Below are positions 1 through 8,193 of a stretch of DNA of 64,000 nucleotides, one piece after another. Location: NCBI RefSeq assembly GCF_900157375.1, contig NZ_LT721901.1, forward strand, positions 2,404,315 through 2,468,314, given 5' to 3'. The translations under genes were made by a program, and so were the position numbers. The notes below the pieces were generated by a model. The model worked only from the letters and a program-made list of their open reading frames with translations, made no database searches and was not told the DNA's origin. Numbering within the stretch: position 1 is the first letter of the stretch; every line of letters begins with the position of its first letter. The stretch comes from Mycobacterium rhizamassiliense. GTDB lineage: Bacteria > Actinomycetota > Actinomycetes > Mycobacteriales > Mycobacteriaceae.

Positions 1-1032
1 CTCGATCGGCGTGATGGGCAGGAACTCGCCGAAAGCCTCTAGCTGATAAGCGAATCCGGGATGGAACCAGATGCCGCCGGGGCGGTTCATCGCGCCGGTG
101 AGGATCATCAGCACCCACGCGAGCCACTGGGTGACATTGCCCCGTTCGGCCGTCATGGTGACGCCCGTTCCGGTTTCGATGTTGACGCACTTGGCGGCGC
201 GCACCGCCGCGCACAGCTCGAGCAACTCGGCCGCGGGCACGTCGGCGAGTGTCGCGGTGTGCTCGAGCGTGAAGGGCTCCACCGCCGCCGTCAGCTCGTC
301 GATACCCTGTACCGGCACATCGGTTTTCATGCCGTCGCAAAGGATTTCGCGAACCAGATATGCCAGCACCGCGTGGTCGGTGCCGGGGCGGGGCGCCAGG
401 TGACCGGTGGCCAGCCGGGCGGTCTCGGTGCGACGCGGGTCGATCACCCACACCTGCCCGCGCTTGGCGATCGCGCGCACCGTGCCCGTAGGGTTGGGCA
501 TCGAGATCGCGTGGCCATGGGAGACAACGGGATTGATGCCGACGAGCATCAGGAAGTCGGTGTTGTCCAGGTCCGCTCTGCCCGACAGGCCCATGAAGCC
601 GCCCACCAGATCCGAGATCAACGGCTTGGCGGTGCCGTCGATGGTCAGCGGGCTGAACTTCGCCGGGGTGCCGATGGCCGCGTGCAGGGCCTCGGCCATC
701 CGGAACCCGGCGCTTTCCATGGTGGAGAAATAGAAGGCGACCGACTCGGGTCCGTGGCGATCGATGATGTCCTTCAACCGCGAGCCCAGATCGTCCAGGC
801 ACGTTTCCCACGAGGTGTCCTGCAACAGGCCGTCCACCCGCATACGCGGCCGTTCCAGGCGATCCGGGTGGTGATGCAGCTGCGGCAGCGCCCGCCCCTT
901 CGGGCAGCAATAGCCGTGGGAGAAGGGGTGGTCCTGATCGCCGTGGACCTGCAGGACCTGGTCGCCCTCGACGTCGACCAGGATCCCGCAGACGGAGGTG
1001 CAGATGCGGCAGAAGCTACGGACCGTGTGCAT
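1..1032 (-). CDS. molybdopterin-dependent oxidoreductase, N-terminal part
   Basis: Partial gene; the frame stays open to the left edge, so 344 N-terminal residues are present. Reading the minus strand from ATG at 1032 gives a start rich in cysteine: C8, C11, C15 and C43 (the last in CPKG) form the C-x2-C-x3-C-x27-C motif that binds the N-terminal 4Fe-4S cluster of the formate dehydrogenase/nitrate reductase/DMSO reductase family. Further in, RRTETARLA and RPGTDHA match the pterin-binding part of that family. No Tat signal precedes the cluster, so a cytoplasmic enzyme is likely. It is divergent from the VanX-like gene, with two palindromes just upstream of its start. The substrate cannot be told from this fragment. 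Confidence 0.85.
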   Translation of the reverse strand, partial: MHTVRSFCRICTSVCGILVDVEGDQVLQVHGDQDHPFSHGYCCPKGRALPQLHHHPDRLERPRMRVDGLLQDTSWETCLDDLGSRLKDIIDRHGPESVAFYFSTMESAGFRMAEALHAAIGTPAKFSPLTIDGTAKPLISDLVGGFMGLSGRADLDNTDFLMLVGINPVVSHGHAISMPNPTGTVRAIAKRGQVWVIDPRRTETARLATGHLAPRPGTDHAVLAYLVREILCDGMKTDVPVQGIDELTAAVEPFTLEHTATLADVPAAELLELCAAVRAAKCVNIETGTGVTMTAERGNVTQWLAWVLMILTGAMNRPGGIWFHPGFAYQLEAFGEFLPITPIE

Positions 1033-1055
1033 GCGGAACTTCCTCGTCTAGTGAC

Positions 1056-1091
1056 TAGCCGATCGGCTACTCAAAACTAGACGATCGGCTA
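1056..1091. promoter_or_regulatory. tandem 14-bp palindromes, likely operator pair
   Basis: TAGCCGATCGGCTA at 1056-1069 is a perfect palindrome. A second copy with one changed base, TAGACGATCGGCTA, lies at 1078-1091. The copies are 22 bp apart, about two helical turns, and sit 24 bp upstream of the molybdopterin oxidoreductase start. The spacing and symmetry fit a dimeric repressor of the TetR or similar type. The regulator is not identified. Confidence 0.6.
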
Positions 1092-1193
1092 TGGTGACGC
1101 AAGTCACTTTGCGGCGTTACGGGCCGCCTCGCGAAAGGCGGATGAACGCCGTCCTTAAGGCGGCAATCGAACGCGAACCGCGACAATGGGCGG

Positions 1194-1895
1194 ATGCGTG
1201 CGATGCGGCGGTTCCTTGCGCTGGCGGTGGCCGTCGGCTTGATCGCGGTGTGCGGCCCCGGGGCGGCACAGGCCGGCCCCGACGTGCCACCGGTGAGCGA
1301 CGCGGCGCACGCCGCCGGATTCGTCGACGTTCGAACCGTGGTGCCCGACGCCATCATCGACCTGCGTTACGCGACGACCAACAACTTCACCCACACCCAG
1401 TTGTATCCGTCCGACGCCCGATGCCTGGTGCACCAATCCATGGCGTCCGGACTCGCCACGGCGGCGACCGCGCTGCGGCCGCAGGGCCACGTCTTGGTGT
1501 TCTGGGACTGCTACCGCCCGCACGACGTCCAGGTCCGGATGTTCAACGTTGTCCCCAACCCGGCCTGGGTGGCGCGCCCGGGTCAATACGCGCACAGCCA
1601 CGAGTCCGGGCGTTCGGTCGACGTGACATTCACTGCGGTGCAACAGCAATGCCCGCCCGAGCGGCAGGTCGCCGGGCTCTGCGTGGCCGACATGGGCACC
1701 GACTTCGACGATTTCTCGCCGCGGGCAACGGCATTCGCGACGCAGGGGGTCAGCGCCAACGCGCAGGCGAACCGGGCACAGCTGCGCGATGCGATGAAGT
1801 ACGGCGGGCTGTCCGTGTATTCGGGGGAGTGGTGGCATTTCGACGGGCCCGGCGCCGGCGTCGACCGCCCGATCCTCAACGTCCCGGTCGATTGA
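1194..1895 (+). CDS. secreted D-alanyl-D-alanine dipeptidase (VanX/M15D family)
   Basis: Zinc dipeptidase expected to cleave D-Ala-D-Ala outside the membrane. Residues 1-27 are a signal peptide (basic start, hydrophobic core, AQA cleavage site). The zinc motif SxHxxGxxxD is present as SHESGRSVD (H136, D143), and the second motif EWWH supplies catalytic E212 and ligand H215. R108 in DCYRPH corresponds to the arginine that stabilises the transition state in VanX. The 233-aa length is normal for the secreted form. The family can confer vancomycin resistance together with VanH/VanA, but no such genes are nearby, so peptidoglycan or peptide turnover is more likely. An alternative ATG is at 1203. 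Confidence 0.88.
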   Translation: MRAMRRFLALAVAVGLIAVCGPGAAQAGPDVPPVSDAAHAAGFVDVRTVVPDAIIDLRYATTNNFTHTQLYPSDARCLVHQSMASGLATAATALRPQGHVLVFWDCYRPHDVQVRMFNVVPNPAWVARPGQYAHSHESGRSVDVTFTAVQQQCPPERQVAGLCVADMGTDFDDFSPRATAFATQGVSANAQANRAQLRDAMKYGGLSVYSGEWWHFDGPGAGVDRPILNVPVD

Positions 1896-1896
1896 G

Positions 1897-1909
1897 CTAT
1901 TTCAAATAG
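1897..1909. promoter_or_regulatory. AT-rich palindrome before methyltransferase
   Basis: CTATTTCAAATAG is a perfect 13-bp palindrome starting 2 bp after the VanX-like stop codon and ending 45 bp before the methyltransferase start. An AT-rich palindrome stands out in this GC-rich DNA and could be an operator or part of a promoter. No regulator can be assigned. Confidence 0.35.
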
Positions 1910-1954
1910 TGAGACACCAGTTTCATATTCTGGCGCAGGCGCTAGGCTGGCGTG

Positions 1955-2764
1955 ATGAACGAGCGCTCGGCCTCCTACACCCACGGACATCACGAGTCGG
2001 TGCTGCGGGGCCACCGGCGACGCACCGCGGCGGATTCGGCGGCCTACCTGTTGCCCCACCTGACGGCGGGGCTGTCGGTGCTCGACATCGGGTGCGGCCC
2101 GGGAACGATCACCGCCGATCTCGCCGCCCGGGTCGCCCCCGGGGCGGTGACCGCCGTCGACCAGGTCACCGACGTTCTCGACGTGGCCCGCGCCGAGGCC
2201 GAGAGCCGCAACCTGTCCAACGTCTCCTTCGCGACCGCCGATGTGCACCGGCTCGAATTCCCGGACGGCACTTTCGATGTCGTGCACGCCCACCAGGTCC
2301 TGCAGCACGTCGCCGATCCGGTGCGGGCGCTGCGAGAGATGCGCCGCGTGTGCCGGCCGGGTGGAGTCGTCGCCGCGCGCGACGCCGACTATGCGGGCTT
2401 CATCTGGTTCCCGCAACTGCCGGCGCTGGACCTGTGGCGCGACAGCTACGAGCACGCCGCCCGCGCCAATGGCGGCGAACCGGACGCGGGCCGGCGGCTG
2501 CTGTCCTGGGCGCTGGAAGCGGGCTTCGACGACGTCGTGCCGACCGGCAGCCTGTGGTGCTACGCGACACCCGCGGACCGCGAGTGGTGGGGCGGAATGT
2601 GGGCCGACCGCATCCTGCACTCGGCGATTGCGCGCGACATCGTGCGCTTGGGCCTGGCCACCGCCGCGCAACTCGAGGAGATCTCCGCGGCGTGGCTGCA
2701 GTGGGCCGCGGCACCGGACGGCTGGATCGCGATACCGCACGGCGAAATCATCTGCCGCGCTTAA
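1955..2764 (+). CDS. SAM-dependent class I methyltransferase (UbiE-like)
   Basis: A 269-aa methyltransferase. The SAM-binding motif I VLDIGCGPGTITADLA lies around residues 46-61, followed by an acidic motif (TAVDQV) and the post-motif VLQHVADPVRALREMRRVCRPGG typical of the Methyltransf_11/UbiE group. The substrate is unknown; mycobacteria have many such enzymes acting on lipids or small molecules. ATG 1955 is preferred over the adjacent in-frame GTG 1952. The gene is co-directional with the VanX-like gene 59 bp upstream and converges on the amidase gene with a 2-bp gap. Confidence 0.82.
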   Translation: MNERSASYTHGHHESVLRGHRRRTAADSAAYLLPHLTAGLSVLDIGCGPGTITADLAARVAPGAVTAVDQVTDVLDVARAEAESRNLSNVSFATADVHRLEFPDGTFDVVHAHQVLQHVADPVRALREMRRVCRPGGVVAARDADYAGFIWFPQLPALDLWRDSYEHAARANGGEPDAGRRLLSWALEAGFDDVVPTGSLWCYATPADREWWGGMWADRILHSAIARDIVRLGLATAAQLEEISAAWLQWAAAPDGWIAIPHGEIICRA

Positions 2765-2766
2765 CT

Positions 2767-4305
2767 TTATGCGGCGGCGCCCGGCGGGCTCGGAAAGCCC
2801 CCGCACAGCGCTTCAAAGGCATCGGCCAGCTTGAGCACGGTGGCATCGTCGAATCGCTTGCCCACGAGCATCATTCCGACCGGCAGGCCGTCGACGAGGC
2901 CGGCCGGCACCGAGACGGCGGGATGGCCGGTGATGTCCATGGGCGCGGTGTTGCGCGCCTTGCCGAGGGCCGACGCGAGCAGCGCGACCTCCTCCGGGCC
3001 GCCCTGCGGCAGCGTGCTGGCCGTGCCCGGCACGGTCGGCATCGCCAGCACGTCGTATTGGTCCAGCGCGTCGTCGTAGGCCGCGCGCACATGCGGTACC
3101 AGATTGCGCGCCTTGGCATAGGACACGCCGCCCAGCGCGCGCAGGCCGTGATGGCCGCACAGCGCCGTCGCCTTGACGGTGCTGGCGAATCGGTCGGCGT
3201 GGGCGACGCGCTGCCTTGCGAAGTGCGCCATGAGTTCCGGGTCGTACAGCCCGTCGGCGCCCAGGCCGTAGCCGTTGCCGTCCAGCATCTGATAGGCCGT
3301 GCCGTCGGTGATGATCACGGTGAAGACATGCAGGGCGGCCAGGTGCATGGGCACGCTGACTTCGCCGGTCGTGCAACCGATTTCGGTGAAGCGCCGGGGG
3401 GCGGCGCGGACCAGGTCGTCGGCCGCGGCCAGCGAGCCGGGCTGGCCGAAGCCCTCGGTGAGCAGGCCGATGCGCAGGCCGGCCACGTCGCCGGTGAGTG
3501 CGGCCCGGTAGTCGACGGCGTCGAGGGCCCCGGGCTGGCGCGGGTCCAGGCCGTCGGCCCCGGCGAGCACCGTGAGCAACAGGGCGGCGTCGGCGACAGT
3601 GCGTGTCATGGGGCCGAGGTGATCGATCGTCCGCTCGATCGGGAAGGCACCGGTGTAGGGGACCAGCCCGTGCGTCGGCTTGTGCCCGACGACGCCGCAC
3701 AGCGCGGCGGGGATGCGGATCGATCCGCCCTGATCGCCGCCCAGGGCCAGCTCGACCTCGCCCGCGGCCACCAATGCCGCACTACCACTGGACGATCCGC
3801 CCGCCTCGCGATCGGGCGCCCACGGGTTGCGCACCGGCCCGGACGCGGAGGTGAAGCTGGAGCCCGAGCAGCACATGTCCTCGCACACGCTCTTGCCCGC
3901 GATCGTTGCGCCGGCGGCGAGCAGGCGCTCGACGACCGTCGCGTCCCGGCTGGGGACGAACCCCTCGACGGCCCGCGACCCGTTCATCATCGGGACGCCG
4001 GCGACCGCGATGTTGTCCTTGATCGCCACCGGCCTGCCCGACAGCGGGCCCTCGGCGCCGGAGGCGATCGCGGTAGTGACGTACCAGGCGCCCAGCGGGT
4101 TGGCGTCTGGCTTCGGGAATGCGTACGCGCGTTCGGGGGCCTGCGGTTTGGCGAGCCGATCGTAGAGCTCGTCGACCACGTCGTAGGCCTTCAGCGAGTG
4201 CCCGACGAAAGCCTGGTAGCCCCGCTGCTCGTCCGCGTCGAAGTGAAAGCCGAAATGCCTAGCGGCCGAGTCGATATCAGCCGCCGATGGCCTGGACACC
4301 GTCAT
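2767..4305 (-). CDS. amidase (amidase signature family)
   Basis: A 512-aa hydrolase of the amidase signature family, predicted to release ammonia or amines from amides. The Ser-cisSer-Lys machinery is visible: the lysine in VAIKDN near residue 95, the glycine/serine-rich GGSSSGSAALVAAGE near 170, and the nucleophile region GGDQGGSIRIPAALCG near 190. The length resembles actinobacterial nitrile-pathway amidases, but no nitrile hydratase is adjacent. The start has a good ribosome site, GGAGG five bases before ATG. It lies 49 bp downstream of an SDR gene on the same strand, so the two may be cotranscribed. Confidence 0.87.
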   Translation of the reverse strand: MTVSRPSAADIDSAARHFGFHFDADEQRGYQAFVGHSLKAYDVVDELYDRLAKPQAPERAYAFPKPDANPLGAWYVTTAIASGAEGPLSGRPVAIKDNIAVAGVPMMNGSRAVEGFVPSRDATVVERLLAAGATIAGKSVCEDMCCSGSSFTSASGPVRNPWAPDREAGGSSSGSAALVAAGEVELALGGDQGGSIRIPAALCGVVGHKPTHGLVPYTGAFPIERTIDHLGPMTRTVADAALLLTVLAGADGLDPRQPGALDAVDYRAALTGDVAGLRIGLLTEGFGQPGSLAAADDLVRAAPRRFTEIGCTTGEVSVPMHLAALHVFTVIITDGTAYQMLDGNGYGLGADGLYDPELMAHFARQRVAHADRFASTVKATALCGHHGLRALGGVSYAKARNLVPHVRAAYDDALDQYDVLAMPTVPGTASTLPQGGPEEVALLASALGKARNTAPMDITGHPAVSVPAGLVDGLPVGMMLVGKRFDDATVLKLADAFEALCGGFPSPPGAAA

Positions 4306-4354
4306 GTCGACCTCCGTCGTGGGCCGTGACCTGCGCGTCCGAGCAGCTTAGCGC

Positions 4355-5179
4355 TCAGTCCAGGAAAAGGTCTCCAATGGGCTGGTCCCCACCGCCGTAG
4401 CGGGACAGGTCCGAAACACCGCTGGACCGCAGCAACTCCGAGTCGATGTGGCAGTCGCCGGTGGCTTCGCGCGCGGGCCGGGAGACGATCTCGACCGCGG
4501 CATCGCCCATGATCTCCGGGCTGCGCGACGACTGGGCCAACCGGTCACCGTCGGCCATGTTGGCGACCGCGGAGGTGGCGATGTAGGTCTCCGGCCACAG
4601 GCAGTTCACGCCGATGCCGTCGTCGGCGAATTCCGCCGCCCAGCCCAGCGACAGCAGCGTCATGCCGTACTTGGACAGCGTGTAGGCCGGGTGCGCGCCC
4701 AGCCACCGGGGATTCAGGTTGATGGGCGGCGAGATGGTCAGCACGTGCGGGTTGGCCGACTTCTGCAAGTGCGGCACGCACGCCTTGGTCAACAGGAACG
4801 TGCCACGCAGGTTGATCTCCTGCATCAGGTCGTACTTCTTGGCCGACAGCGTGGGCGTCGGGTCCGTCGCGATGGCGCTGGCGTTGTTCACGCAGACGTC
4901 GACCCCGCCGAACCGCTGCACCGCGGCGTCGACCGCGCGCTGCACGTCCTCTTCGTTGCGCACATCGCCGACCACGGCCAGCGCCTTGCCGCCCGCGGCC
5001 TCGACCTCACCGGCCGCGGTGTGCACCGTCCCGGGCAGGCGGGGGTGCGGGGTGTCGGTCTTGGCCAGCAGAACCACGTTGGCGCCCCGCTTGGCCGCCG
5101 CGATCCCGATCGCGAGGCCGATGCCGCGGCTGCCGCCGGAGATCACCACGGTCCGGTCGGCGAACTCTTTGTTAACCAT
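4355..5179 (-). CDS. SDR family oxidoreductase, HSDL2-like
   Basis: A 274-aa short-chain dehydrogenase. It has the nucleotide-binding GGSRGIGLAIG near residues 14-24, NNAS near 94, and the catalytic YTLSKYG. The TDTPHPRLPGT segment and INLRGTFLLTKACVPHL resemble the hydroxysteroid dehydrogenase-like 2 (HSDL2) group, whose substrates are poorly known. GGAG precedes the ATG at a normal distance. It is divergent from the acyl-CoA mutase gene across only 69 bp, so a shared control region is possible, and probably forms an operon with the downstream amidase. Confidence 0.85.
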   Translation of the reverse strand: MVNKEFADRTVVISGGSRGIGLAIGIAAAKRGANVVLLAKTDTPHPRLPGTVHTAAGEVEAAGGKALAVVGDVRNEEDVQRAVDAAVQRFGGVDVCVNNASAIATDPTPTLSAKKYDLMQEINLRGTFLLTKACVPHLQKSANPHVLTISPPINLNPRWLGAHPAYTLSKYGMTLLSLGWAAEFADDGIGVNCLWPETYIATSAVANMADGDRLAQSSRSPEIMGDAAVEIVSRPAREATGDCHIDSELLRSSGVSDLSRYGGGDQPIGDLFLD

Positions 5180-5248
5180 TTGTCTCCTTTGGCCTGGTCA
5201 AGTAGGCGGTATTGGCATTCTCTTTTTTTGCAAGTACGTTATTCACCG

Positions 5249-6826
5249 ATGGATAATACGGCCCACACTCCGTCTGGTATCCCGCTGCAGCCCGTCTACG
5301 GGCCGGCGGATGTAGCCGCGGAGCCTCCGCAGCCGGGGGAGTTCCCCTTCACCCGGGGTAACTTCGCGTCCGGCTATCGCGGCAAGCTCTGGACGTTCCG
5401 GCAGTACTCCGGGTTCGGCACCGCCGAGGAATCCAATCGCCGCTACCGCTACCTGCTGGAGCAGGGCGGGACGGGGCTGTCGGTCGCGCTGGACCTGCCC
5501 ACCCAATGCGGCTACGACTCCGACGACCCCGAGTTCGGCGAGGAGGTGGGTCGGGTCGGCGTCGCCGTCGACACCCTGGCCGACTTCGAGATCCTGTTCG
5601 ACGGCATCCCGCTGGACAAGCTCAGCACGAGCATGACGATCAACGGCACGGCCGCGATCCTGCTGGCGTTCTACGTCGCCGCCGCCGAGAAAAAGGGGAT
5701 TCCGCGGGCCAAGCTCACCGGGACCATCCAGAACGACATCCTCAAGGAATACGCCTCGCGCGGCACCTGGATCTGGCCGCCGGAGCCGTCGCTGCGGCTG
5801 ATCGCCGACACCATCGAGTTCTGCGCGGCCGAGGTGCCGAGGTTCAACGCGATTTCGGTGGCAGGGGCGCACTTCCGCGATGCCGGGGCCAACGCGGTGC
5901 AGGAGATGGCGTTCACCCTGGCCGACGGGGTGACCTATTGCGACACCGTGGTGGAGCGCGGCCGCATGACCATCGACCAGTTCGCGCCGCAGATCTCGTT
6001 CTTCTTCTATACCCACGGCGATTTCTTCGAGGAGATCGCGAAATACCGTGCGGGACGGCGCCGTTGGGCGACGATCGTGCAGGAGCGGTACGGGGCGACG
6101 ACGGCTAAGGCGGCAATGTTCCGCTTCGGCTGCGTCTGCGGTGGCGCGTCGCTGTACGCCCCGCAGGCCCACAACAACATCGTCCGGGTGGCCTACGAGG
6201 CGATGGCCGCGGTGCTCGGCGGTGTCCAGTCGATGTTCACCGCGGCGTGGGACGAGCCGTTCGCCTTGCCCACCGAGGAGACCACGACGCTGGCGCTGCG
6301 CACCCAGCAGATCCTGGCGCACGAAACCGGCGTGGCCAGCGTCGCCGACCCGCTGGGCGGCTCCTACTTCGTCGAGGCGCTCACCGATGCCACCGAGGAG
6401 CGCATCATCGAGATCATGGCCGACCTCGAACGCCACGGCGGGATGGTGCACGCCATCGAGGACGGCTACCTGCAGGGCCTGATCGCCGACGAGGCCTTCA
6501 ACCTGCACCACGACGTCGAAGACGGCACCCGGCCGGTGGTCGGGGTCAACCGGTTCGTGACCGAGGAGCCCGAGCACGACGTCGTCACGTATGAGCTCGA
6601 CGCCGAGGGCCGCGATCTGCAGCTCAAGCGTTTGTCCAAGGTCAAGGCCGAAAGGGATTCGGCCGCAGTGGAATCCACGTTGGCTGCGTTGTCGCGGTCG
6701 GCCGAGGGGGACGACAACCTGATGCACAAGTTGATCGACTGCGCCAATGCCTACTGCACGGTCGGGGAAATGGTCTCCGCGCTCAAGGCGGTATGGGGCG
6801 AATTCCAGCAACCGGTGGTGTTTTAG
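5249..6826 (+). CDS. B12-dependent acyl-CoA mutase, large (catalytic) subunit
   Basis: The 525-aa TIM-barrel subunit of a methylmalonyl-CoA-mutase-type enzyme without its own cobalamin domain, which is encoded by the next gene. Family motifs include RQYSGFGTAEESN (residues 51-63), TMTINGTAA-like STSMTINGTA (126-135), TIQNDILKEY (159-168), FRDAGANAVQE, and DPLGGSYFVE. By spacing, Y53 and R171 fall where methylmalonyl-CoA mutase has its carboxylate-binding Tyr89 and Arg207 (118 residues apart in both), whereas isobutyryl-CoA mutase has Phe/Gln and 2-hydroxyisobutyryl-CoA mutase Ile/Gln. That points to a dicarboxylic acyl-CoA substrate. The start has no clear ribosome site; a T7 tract (5223-5229) lies just upstream and an in-frame TTG exists 21 bp before the ATG. 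Confidence 0.93.
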   Translation: MDNTAHTPSGIPLQPVYGPADVAAEPPQPGEFPFTRGNFASGYRGKLWTFRQYSGFGTAEESNRRYRYLLEQGGTGLSVALDLPTQCGYDSDDPEFGEEVGRVGVAVDTLADFEILFDGIPLDKLSTSMTINGTAAILLAFYVAAAEKKGIPRAKLTGTIQNDILKEYASRGTWIWPPEPSLRLIADTIEFCAAEVPRFNAISVAGAHFRDAGANAVQEMAFTLADGVTYCDTVVERGRMTIDQFAPQISFFFYTHGDFFEEIAKYRAGRRRWATIVQERYGATTAKAAMFRFGCVCGGASLYAPQAHNNIVRVAYEAMAAVLGGVQSMFTAAWDEPFALPTEETTTLALRTQQILAHETGVASVADPLGGSYFVEALTDATEERIIEIMADLERHGGMVHAIEDGYLQGLIADEAFNLHHDVEDGTRPVVGVNRFVTEEPEHDVVTYELDAEGRDLQLKRLSKVKAERDSAAVESTLAALSRSAEGDDNLMHKLIDCANAYCTVGEMVSALKAVWGEFQQPVVF

Positions 6827-7252
6827 ATGACAGCTCGCATTCTCGTCGCCAAGCCCGGCCTCGACGGGCACGATCGCGGCGCCAAGATCGTCGCCCGGAC
6901 CCTGCGTGACGCCGGCTTCGAAGTCATCTACACCGGCATCCGGCAGCGCATCGAGGACATCGCCTCCATCGCGGTCCAGGAGGACGTCGCCGTCGTCGGC
7001 CTGAGCATCCTGTCCGGTGCGCACCTGGCGCTGACCACGCGCACCGTCGAGGCGTTGCGGGCCGCCGATGCCGCCGACATCGCCGTCGTCGTCGGCGGGA
7101 CGATCCCGCATGCCGACGTTCCCAAACTGCTTTCCGCCGGTGCCGCGGCGGTGTTCCCCACTGGGACGCCGCTGGAGAACCTGGTGCGCGAGATCCGCGT
7201 ACTGACCGGCACCCCCGAACCGGCATTGGAGGAACCGTGCGCGTCGGAGTGA
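6827..7252 (+). CDS. B12-binding small subunit of acyl-CoA mutase
   Basis: A 141-aa cobalamin-binding domain that completes the mutase encoded immediately upstream (the stop and start codons abut). The DxHxxG motif is D13-G-H15-D-R-G18, with H15 the expected lower axial ligand of cobalt. GLSILSGAH and VVVGGTIP supply the later B12-binding segments. The length matches stand-alone small subunits of isobutyryl-CoA, 2-hydroxyisobutyryl-CoA and archaeal methylmalonyl-CoA mutases. Its last 16 bases overlap the next gene, showing tight operon structure. Confidence 0.93.
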   Translation: MTARILVAKPGLDGHDRGAKIVARTLRDAGFEVIYTGIRQRIEDIASIAVQEDVAVVGLSILSGAHLALTTRTVEALRAADAADIAVVVGGTIPHADVPKLLSAGAAAVFPTGTPLENLVREIRVLTGTPEPALEEPCASE

Positions 7253-8193
7253 TGATCGGCGCCGAGCGTGGCGACATGGCCCGCAAGGTGGACAAGCTGG
7301 CCGCCGACATCGAATGGGCCGAATCCGCGGGGCTGAACACCGCGTGGATGCCGCAGGTGCCCAACGACTTCGACTGCCTGACCATGGTGTCGCTGATGGC
7401 CGCGCACAGCTCGCGCATCGAGCTGGGCACCGCGGTGGTGCCGCTGCAGGCCCAGCACCCGATCGCCCTTGCCCGGCAGGCCCTTTCGGCCCACGCGGTC
7501 GCCGGTAACCGGCTGGCGCTCGGTGTCGGGCCGTCGCACCACTGGATCGTCCGCGACATGCTCGGGCTGCCCTACGAGAAGCCGGCGGCCTACACCCGCG
7601 ACTACCTTCAGGTGCTCAACGAAGCGATCGCCGGGCCGGGAGACGTTGACGTCGAGAACGATTCGTTCACCGTGCACAACCCGATGGCCGTCGGGGCCGA
7701 CACCCCGATGCCGGTGCTGGTCGCCGCGCTGGGGCCGGTGATGCTGCAGATCGCCGGCGAGCTCGCCGACGGGACCGTGTTGTGGATGGCCGACGAGCGC
7801 GCGATCGGCGATCACATCGCGCCCAAGATCACCAAGGCCGCCGCGGATGCCGGCCGGCCCGCGCCGCGCATCGTCGCGGGTATTCCGGTATGCCTGTGTG
7901 AGCCTTCGCGGGTCGACGAGGCCAAGGAACGGGCCAACCGCATTCTGGGCGAGGCCGAGGTGTCGCCGAACTATCAGCGCCTGCTCGACCGCGGCGATGC
8001 CCGCGACGTCGGCGACCTGTGCGCGGCCGGCGACGAGAAGCAGATCCTGGCCCGGATGCGCCGATTCGCCGACGCGGGCGTGACCGACCTGTCGGTGCGG
8101 CTGCTGCCGATCGGCGAGAACCGCGACGAGCTCGTCGCCTCCAAACGCCGTACCCGCGAAATGATCGCCTCGCTCGCAGCGGAATTGCGTTGA
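7237..8193 (+). CDS. F420-dependent luciferase-like (LLM) oxidoreductase
   Basis: A 318-aa bacterial-luciferase-fold protein of the group that in mycobacteria mostly uses coenzyme F420. Typical segments are IEWAESAGLNTAWMPQ, IELGTAVVPLQAQHPIALARQALSA (written here as two parts of one block) and LALGVGPSHHWIV. It starts with GTG inside the end of the mutase small-subunit gene and its stop overlaps the start of the CoA-transferase gene, so it is translated with them. It probably oxidises or reduces an intermediate of the mutase pathway; the substrate is unknown. Confidence 0.83.
   Translation: MRVGVMIGAERGDMARKVDKLAADIEWAESAGLNTAWMPQVPNDFDCLTMVSLMAAHSSRIELGTAVVPLQAQHPIALARQALSAHAVAGNRLALGVGPSHHWIVRDMLGLPYEKPAAYTRDYLQVLNEAIAGPGDVDVENDSFTVHNPMAVGADTPMPVLVAALGPVMLQIAGELADGTVLWMADERAIGDHIAPKITKAAADAGRPAPRIVAGIPVCLCEPSRVDEAKERANRILGEAEVSPNYQRLLDRGDARDVGDLCAAGDEKQILARMRRFADAGVTDLSVRLLPIGENRDELVASKRRTREMIASLAAELR

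Noticed and set aside
61..1080. Long plus-strand frame at the left edge
   Set aside because: It is antisense to the molybdopterin oxidoreductase, whose minus-strand reading has a clear 4Fe-4S cysteine motif; the plus-strand product is Arg/His-rich with no family resemblance.
1194..1895. VanX-like gene as evidence of vancomycin resistance
   Set aside because: The dipeptidase is secreted and no VanH, VanA or VanRS genes are nearby, so a resistance operon is not supported.
1909..4329. 806-codon plus-strand frame across the methyltransferase and amidase genes
   Set aside because: It runs through two genes with clear conserved motifs in other frames; its product has the Arg/Ala/Gly-rich composition of a shadow frame in high-GC DNA.
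5204..5231. Possible sixth GAGAAT site (CATTCTC) before the mutase
   Set aside because: Only one half-site is present; the other side does not match and the symmetry is absent.
4448..5248. Upstream extension of the mutase large-subunit frame
   Set aside because: The extension is antisense to the HSDL2-like SDR and has no mutase similarity; the family begins near ATG 5249.
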